From the NCBI GenBank assembly GCA_004369085.1, contig ML210242.1:1755-28888 (forward strand): a DNA stretch of 27,134 nucleotides, read 5' to 3'. The notes beneath the pieces were generated by a model that had not been told where the DNA came from, made no database searches, and was given only the letters and a program-made list of their open reading frames with translations. Positions 20,801 through 27,134 of this stretch are shown piece by piece (position 1 is the stretch's first letter; every line of letters begins with the position of its first letter). The translations under genes and the position numbers were made by a program. Source of the DNA: Coprinopsis marcescibilis. Lineage: Eukaryota > Basidiomycota > Agaricomycetes > Agaricales > Psathyrellaceae.

Positions 20801-21352
20801 TTGCTCACGAACGATAGGGATTCTGAGGAACGAGAGATGCAAACTTGCGGTCAAAAATCGGACCCGCCGAGATGGATGGATGAAGAGAGCAGAAATATGG
20901 TGCATCTAGCGATAACAGGATTAGACCGGCGAGAAGAAGGATTGGATCCCCAGTGACAGACGCACCCACACAGGAAGCATCTCCACCAAAACATAGGATA
21001 GAGTCCCATCTTCTCCTTCATTCAGAGCCTTTTCTACCCATCCCGAATTCAGCTCCTCCAAAGCCTTGATCTTGGTGACCTGAGCCTTTTTGCTGAAGCT
21101 CCTAAGAACGACCAGCAGATCAGAAGGCAAGCTACGCGCAAGACCGGTAGTTTCCAAAGGATCTGGCTGAACCGGAGCAGGTTTAATTGGCGGGATGTAG
21201 ACTTTCTTCCTGGGCTCTTTATCTTTCTTCTTTCCCCTGTCCTTCTTTACCTTCTTCTGCGGCTGAAGAGTATCTGGTTCGAGTTGTTTCTTCGCATGTT
21301 TCTTGCGGGTTCCCGAGGTCGCAGAGGACTTGCCCTTGGTGCCTTTGCCCAT
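14896..21352 (-). CDS. LTN1: Listerin, RING-type E3 ubiquitin ligase of ribosome quality control
   Basis: The gene has about 18 exons and encodes roughly 1,800 residues. The N-terminus is [20 protein letters not shown], the usual listerin beginning, which decides the start over in-frame Met codons upstream. A long HEAT/ARM-like helical region follows, with acidic inserts ([22 protein letters not shown]) and a Lys-rich insert ([13 protein letters not shown]). Near the C-terminus come [20 protein letters not shown] and [13 protein letters not shown], both listerin-like. The last exons form a C4HC3 [37 protein letters not shown]. Listerin binds stalled 60S subunits with Rqc2 and ubiquitinates nascent chains. 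Near 20124-20128 the frame shifts by one base without a convincing intron. The last intron (15038-15092) splits the RING after its first cysteine pair. Confidence 0.92.
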
Positions 21353-21874
21353 TAAAAGTGAGTTGGATAAGGCAGATCTCCGCGTCCGGCAAGCTGTTAA
21401 GTAGATTCCCATCACTGAATGACGAACAGCTTCCCACGCATGTCTGCCAAATCATCTGAAGCCGAGCCCAACGGACTTGGTGCAGATGACAACCCACCAC
21501 GGCCAATAGGTTGAATCGAAGCTGGCCACCCGCATAAACCGTCTTTGGACTCGATCTCAGCTGGTAACTCACGTTGCGTCTACCTGGCGTGTCTATCTCT
21601 CTCGGGACTCTTGGAAGCCTTGATTTGAGGTAGGTGGCTGATGAGTTAGCTATCTGACAGCCAAGTTCTTCCTGGTTGGTCCGAGCATACCGTCATCTAT
21701 TCGCCCAACCGCAAATCATATTGATTCTTGGCTCGGTCTATGTCGGGGTATCCTTCCTGTACCCACCGAGTCACAATACAAGTGCTATACACTTCCATTC
21801 CGCCGGGTCCGGGTCTACTCGACTATAAAAAGCACCAACTCGAGCAATGGCATAATCTGCACCATTGACAGACT
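21353..21874. promoter_or_regulatory. Divergent LTN1/P450 intergenic region with P450 TATA box
   Basis: This 522-bp region lies between the LTN1 start (minus) and the P450 start (plus). TATAAAAA at 21824-21831 is about 50 bp before the P450 start codon, a good core promoter for a regulated gene. No matching TATA is seen on the LTN1 side. Open frames here are chance frames. Confidence 0.55.
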
Positions 21875-24430
21875 ATGGACTCTCTGGCATCTGCCCGCGC
21901 TCTAACATCCTCCCGGGTGTTCTACAACCTTGTGCTCCCTGTTTCTTGTGCTTGGGTTGCATACCGCGTTCTGCGGTACACTCTGACCAAGAAACAGATC
22001 GACCTCGTCATTGGACCCAAACGAAAGTCTTGGTTTGCAGGTAAATATAGCATGACGCCACATCAATCACAGTGGTCTTCATGGCTCATTTGACACAGGC
22101 GACATGAACGAACTTTTGGACCCCAATGCCTGGCCTGCTTGGGAGGCTCTCAGAAAACAATGCATGTATCATATCACCAGTTCCTCACTCAGATGCCTGA
22201 CCATGCATGCAGACGGACCTGTCACCAAAGTCAACGGATTCGTTGGCGTGAGTATCTTCACCAAGTGCTTTTTACCTATTCTGAATTTGATATTTTATTA
22301 AGACACAATTCCTTCACATATACGACCCACTTGCGCTTTACCACATCTTAGTCAAGGTGGATCCTCTATTATCAAACCATTCCGCAATCTAATGTGTCGC
22401 CAGGATCAAGACTTCTACCACGAAAATGAGTTGTTCAGAACGTAAATCCACCCACAGAGGTGACCAAAATTGACCACTAACTATTTCCCCAGCACATTCG
22501 CCCTCGCCTTTGGACCCGGGTTACTGTCTTCCTTGGGTAGGATTCATTTTAACACGGTGGTCATGCGCCTTCCTCACCTCATCACCAAGGTGACCAGCAC
22601 CGCAAACAACGAAAGCTTCTTACTCCCGCCTTCTCCGTTGCTCACATACGTGAGCTCAGTAAGTCGCCATCCATCCTCTCGGGGAGAAAGTTATATAACC
22701 TGTTATCCAAGTCCCTGTATTTTACAGCGTCACGTACAAGGTCGGTGACCACATGATTCTCCGCTAACAAACAGTGCAAACTTACTCTACCTCAAGCTTC
22801 GACATGCCCTCGTATCTCAAGTCGAACACGGGAAAACTGAGGTGCTTCCAAGTCTGTCCAGCTCATTCCCAAACTCACTCATCTCCAAACTTAGATCGAC
22901 CTCCTGTCCTGGATAACCCGGACGGCTCTTGAAATCATCGGCCAAAGTGGTCTCGGCTATTCTTTCGATCCGCTGGTCGAAGGGGAAGTTGCCCACCCTT
23001 TCGCAGCCGCAGTCCGTGACTTTGCGTGCGCCGCTCCTCATCATTAACCCATCCCGTAACATCTAACCTCTATTTCCGCACGCAGTCAGGTCCTCAACAC
23101 CTTCACGGTTTCTCGCTTCCTTGTCCTCCCCCTCGTCCACAAGCTCGGGCCCCCTAAATTCCGACGCTTCATTGTCGACGCTGTCCCCTGGAAGCGCCTC
23201 CACCGCCTCCGGGACATCATCGACACAATCCACAACACCTGCGTTGGTGTCTTCGAGTCCAAAAAGGCTGCGATAGAACGGGGGGAGCCACCTATTGCCG
23301 GAAATCCATGGGATGGCAAGGATATTATTAGCTTGTTGCGTACGTCTCGCAAACTAAATTTTCATACTCTTATATCTGACTCCTGAGATTTACAGTCAAA
23401 GGCAACATGGCCGCTACCGAGTCCGAGCGCATCACAGACGAAGAAATAGCAGCTCAGCTTTCGTACGTCTCCATTACCTGGCCACATTCCACCCTGGAAC
23501 TAATCCAACCCACCTACCAACAGCACTCTCGTATTTGCAGCAATGGACACAACATCCAACACCCTCGCACGCACCCTCGAGCTCCTCTCCCAGCACAAAG
23601 ACGTCCAAGAGCGTCTTCGACAAGAAGTCACCGAGGCCCGCGCTGAAGGCGGCGACTTGGCATACCACGAACTCGACACTCTTCCTTACCTCGACGCCGT
23701 TTGCAGAGAAGTCCTTCGCTTGTACGTCCGATTTCATAAAACCTCATCGAACTGCTCACGACCAGAGACCAGGCACCCCGTAATCACATTCCTCCTCCGA
23801 ACGTATGTCAAGTTCCCCCTCCATCTCACTCCATGATCCTGCTAACTCTGGATTGTCATTCAGCCCAACCAAGGACATGACCCTGCCGCTGCACAAACCT
23901 GTTACTCTCGCTGACGGGTCAATCACCGACCACATCCTCGTCTCGAAAGGCCAGGACATAATGATTGGCATGATGGCGAGCAACCGCAATCCAGAACTGT
24001 GGGGGCCTGACGCAGACGAGTTCAAGCCCGAAAGGTGGCTTTCGCCCCTCCCCCAAGCAGTTCAGGACGCACCCTCCGCCGGTGTCTACTCTCATCTGTA
24101 AGTCATTCCTTAATCCATTTTTCAGTGATAACCAAGCAAATCTATTCAGCTTGACATTTATCGGTGGACAAAGAGGATGCATAGGCTTCAAATTCGCCAT
24201 CCTCGAAATGAGCAAGTCTTCTACTCGTTTTTGCGTTCAACCATCGCTAACTGGTATCGCAGAGGTCATCTTGAGCGTTCTCCTCGAATCACTCAAATTC
24301 GAGTTGACGGACAAAAAGGTCGTTTGGGAAATCAACGGCGTTGTCCAGCCTTGTGTTAAGGACCCCTCAAGCGACAAAACGGTGATCTCGTTCCCAATGA
24401 ACGTGTCACTGGTGCCGTCGAAGAATTAAC
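21875..24430 (+). CDS. Cytochrome P450 monooxygenase (17 exons)
   Basis: Splicing 16 short introns gives about 560 residues with no stop. An N-terminal membrane anchor (VFYNLVLPVSCAWVAYRVL) precedes GPKRKSWFAGDMNELLDP. Core motifs are the C-helix HRKQRKLLTPAF, the I-helix VFAAMDTTSNTLAR (oxygen-binding, with Ala for the usual Gly), the K-helix LDAVCREVLRL (ExxR), FKPERWL, and the heme loop FIGGQRGCIG with the axial Cys. It would be an ER-bound, CPR-dependent oxygenase. Fungal P450 substrates cannot be predicted from this, and I do not assign a CYP family. Two introns (22162-22212 and 24212-24262) are best read with GC donors. Both are 51 nt, and using them restores conserved P450 sequence (LRKQYGPVTKVNGF and LEMKVILSVLLES). 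Confidence 0.9.
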
Positions 24431-24769
24431 ATTGTATACCGGACCCTCCTCAAGTAAAATACCTCCGGGAAAAGTTCGGACTCTTGGACTACTATTAACA
24501 CACCCCTACTCACTATATAATACGTACAACCTTAATTATAGGCTCCAAACGCGAATGGAATGTGAAACTCGCAAACAGATTCGCAAATGTGGGGCCAACC
24601 GCGAACTGTAGGTACGGCAACAAAGGCACAATGATCAACCTGATCAAACGATCATGTATACCTCTATTGATACTTGATGTGCGGCGTTCGCTCGTACTTG
24701 AGAATGGTCGTCGTTTCTCTTCGCTTTTGCCCTCACTAGTTACCTTAGCGAAAGGTTACAGCAGGGATA
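24431..24769. other. Intergenic region between P450 and MYND gene
   Basis: This holds the P450 3' end and the promoter of the next gene. CTATATAATACG near 24516-24527 is the only TATA-like element, about 245 bp before the next start. No other gene or repeat is seen. Confidence 0.45.
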
Positions 24770-27134
24770 ATGCCAGGCCCAGGACAAGGCAATAAAGGCA
24801 GTAAAAAGCGCAAGGCAACTACTAGCTCAAAGGGGTCCACTGGTGGTAAACTTTCGCAACAGCGTGACAATTATGTCGACGATATTGAAGGTGCAGACGG
24901 CTGGACCGGTATTGTCTCCATACTCTGCGGAGTGTTCCAACTACCTGGTACGCCTCTAGACCTATCATCCTTTTAGACTTCACCCCGAGACATACTGTGT
25001 CTGCCAATTTTGAAGATTTGGCAACCAGGCGAGGGCTTAAGAAAGTCCACACCAACTTCAACGCAATCTACACCAAACTCGACGCTGCCTACCAAACTTA
25101 CTCGGATAATGAAAAGATCACAGGAGGGATTGTAGGGATCTACTCCAAAATGTCCAGAGACTCTCTCCTGCGCAACAAACTCTACGAACGAGGTACTATG
25201 AAGGCTAATCGGTGTTTTGAGTGCTAATAACATGCGTTAGGATTTCTTGACAAACTTATGCCTCTAATCTACAAAGAATCCACACGGCGCATGGCGCTGC
25301 GTGCCCTCGTAACTGTCACACATCATGGTGGCGCCGAAATTCGCGCAAAAATTGCCACTCACTGCAACACCCTCACCAACCTTCTCTCAACCTATGCCTC
25401 CGACGAAGATATATGTGAAATGGTCGTCTCAATCATAACTCATGCAGTTGGCGCAGTAACCGAAGGCCCTGAAAGCTCCTGTGCCTTTCCCAAAATACTC
25501 AAAACACTTGACATGTCCACCATGCTCAAGCTCGTCGTACAAGCCACAAAGCAACACCCACAAAGCGCCGCCCTCTTCGAACACGCAACCGAGTTCATCG
25601 CGTCCAGCAGCTTACACGCAACAAAAGCCTTTGCTTCCGTACCCGAAGCCGTGCGCTACCTTGTCGCCGGCATGCGCTGCCCAGACTGGATAATGCGCTG
25701 CTACTGCATCGGTGGCCTAACTCGACTCCACAGATGGGAGAGCGAGGACGACCAGCGCATTCTTGACCCAAAGAAGCTCATCAGCGCCATCCAGCGCGGT
25801 ATTCCTCCCCACCTCAACGACCGCCTCATCAGCTACGGCCCTGCCCGCTGCGAACTCTACCTCTCCCTCCGCACCACAAATGAGTTCCAAAATGCCCTCA
25901 TGCAATGCGTCCAGGACCACGACCTCTACGCTCTCGGCCTTAAGCTCCACAAGATCATCCTTCAAACGGAATTTAGCATCAGCGAGGGGTATTACGAGAC
26001 CGTAAACGAGAGGACGGGAAAGCGCGAGATGATGAATGTAGGCTTGCCGTTCGACAGATGGTCTGATGCGCTTCCTATCTGTGCAGATGTCCTCCGTAAA
26101 AGGGGAAAACGAGAAGACGCGGACGCAGCAGACATTCTGGACATCAAGTTTAAGATCATGCGAGCCAAGGTTGACCAAGCCGCAAAGCAAGCGGAGGAAG
26201 CTCTCAAGCGAAGCCCGGATTGTGCGTACTTTTACTACGCCATTTCTCTATCTGCGGACCACATTGCCGGACTCCGGGCATCGAAGAAGGGAATAAAGTG
26301 CAAGAATATCACGCCATTCGTTCGTTGGCAGATGACACAGCGAGCTGTAGAGCATGCGGGGGAGTTGGGTTTGTCTATGATCCAGCAGAGCCCAGGGACA
26401 GGCGAGCACAAGTGGGAAGAGGGCATTGCGTTCCTGATGAGCTCTTACGAGGATGCCAAAGTGTTCCTCGAACAAGCACCGCCAGACAACCGATACATGA
26501 AGAACGTGTCCTACTGGTACATCCTACTCACCATCCTCATCGGTGACAAGCTCAGCCCAGACCTGCATGAACTCCAGGTAAGCTCTCTGTCCTCGTGTGT
26601 CAGGATACTCAGCTGCGCACATATCTAGGACGGACTCTCCAAGCTGAAATTCGCCGACGAATGCAGTAAGCTTATGGGCGTCACCCCACCGCGCACTTTC
26701 ATGCGCCTAACCCAAGAGAAAGTGATCAAACTACTCCCTGAATCCATGAAGGAATTCGAGCACGTTTTCAATCGCAAAAACACTGACGGTCACGGCCCAA
26801 AAACCAAAGATGTTAACGATTACGACGACCTCTCCGTCTGGCTCGACAAGGTCGTTTTGGAGGACGGCGAAGTGGAGGGTCCGCCAGTTCACGGACACGG
26901 GGGTGGAGACGTTGGTGCATACAAAGTAAACCCGAGCAAATTCGAACTCTACAGGTGTTCTTATTGCGGAAATCCTTCCGCTGCTCTCAAGAAATGCTCT
27001 GGATGTGGGAAATCTCGGTACGTGTTGACATAACATCATTCCATCCAACCACTTGGATCGACACGTTTCCTTTCTTTTCTCGCAGGTACTGTGACTCGAC
27101 GTGTCAGAAAACCCACTGGGTGGAACATAAGAAG
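24770..27134 (+). CDS. MYND zinc-finger protein with helical-repeat body (partial, runs off window)
   Basis: Exons 24770-24947, 25016-25192, 25241-26577, 26629-27017 and 27086-27134 join in frame for 709 codons, and the gene continues beyond the edge. A basic N-terminus (GSKKRKATTSSKG) is followed by an alpha-helical body, probably ARM/HEAT-like early (MALRALVTVTHHGGAEIRAK; ICEMVVSIITHAV) and TPR-like later (QAAKQAEEALKRSPDCAYFYYAISLS). The C-terminal MYND finger reads CSYCGNPSAALKKCSGCGKS, then RYCDSTCQKTHWVEHKK, with the final Cys expected just outside the window. MYND fingers bind proline-rich partners. Fungal proteins with this build are common in Agaricomycetes, but I know no assigned function. 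The first intron is taken as 24948-25015, because a shorter choice ending near 24976 would be only 29 nt. Confidence 0.85.

Noticed and set aside
24948..24976. 29-nt first intron in the MYND gene
   Set aside because: It is shorter than any other intron here. A donor at 24948 with an acceptor at 25015 gives 68 nt and a better protein junction (LPDLATRRGLKKVH).

Overview
The window looks like nuclear DNA of a filamentous basidiomycete, most likely an Agaricomycete. The genes are split by many introns of about 50-70 nt. They include a listerin-type ubiquitin ligase, an OLE1-type desaturase with a C-terminal cytochrome b5 domain, a membrane-anchored P450 and a MYND-finger protein. The left end carries Tad/jockey-like LINE and Ty3/gypsy remnants of the kind common in these fungi. 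I cannot fix the genus from sequence alone.

Layout. Bases 1-7288 are a nest of dead mobile elements. A compound repeat R (1-322) abuts a LINE on the minus strand, cut off inside its reverse transcriptase (323-about 3040). Next comes the 5' part of a Ty3/gypsy element on the plus strand: an LTR, gag, protease and part of RT (3082-about 6365). It is cut off and joined to a second LINE scrap, more R-like sequence, and a second nearly full R copy (6878-7288). Bases 7289-8247 hold a possible Tc1/mariner scrap and AT-rich noncoding DNA. From 8248 onward the window is ordinary gene-dense DNA: an aldehyde dehydrogenase (minus), an acidic EF-hand-like protein (plus), a GNAT acetyltransferase (plus), a delta-9 desaturase (minus), LTN1/listerin (minus), a cytochrome P450 (plus), and a MYND-finger protein (plus) running off the right edge.

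The genes do not form a pathway. They are mostly housekeeping or metabolic: aldehyde oxidation, membrane lipid desaturation, ribosome-associated quality control and P450 oxidation. Two pairs are divergent: ALDH with the EF-hand gene, whose start codons are 96 bp apart, and LTN1 with the P450. The GNAT and desaturase genes converge.

The most notable signals concern the mobile-element border. Only one CpG occurs in about 1.76 kb (7209-8966), and this depletion runs straight into the 3' half of the otherwise intact ALDH gene before CpG density recovers. In their best-aligned part the two R copies differ only at CpG or CpG-derived dinucleotides, and nearly every in-frame stop in both retroelements is TGA. 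Together these point to CpG methylation and deamination spreading from a silenced nest into a neighbouring gene. The gypsy fragment also keeps a compact -1 frameshift module at the gag/pol junction and an LTR whose predicted transcript start can pair with its own primer-binding site. Three introns in the window are best explained as GC-AG introns.
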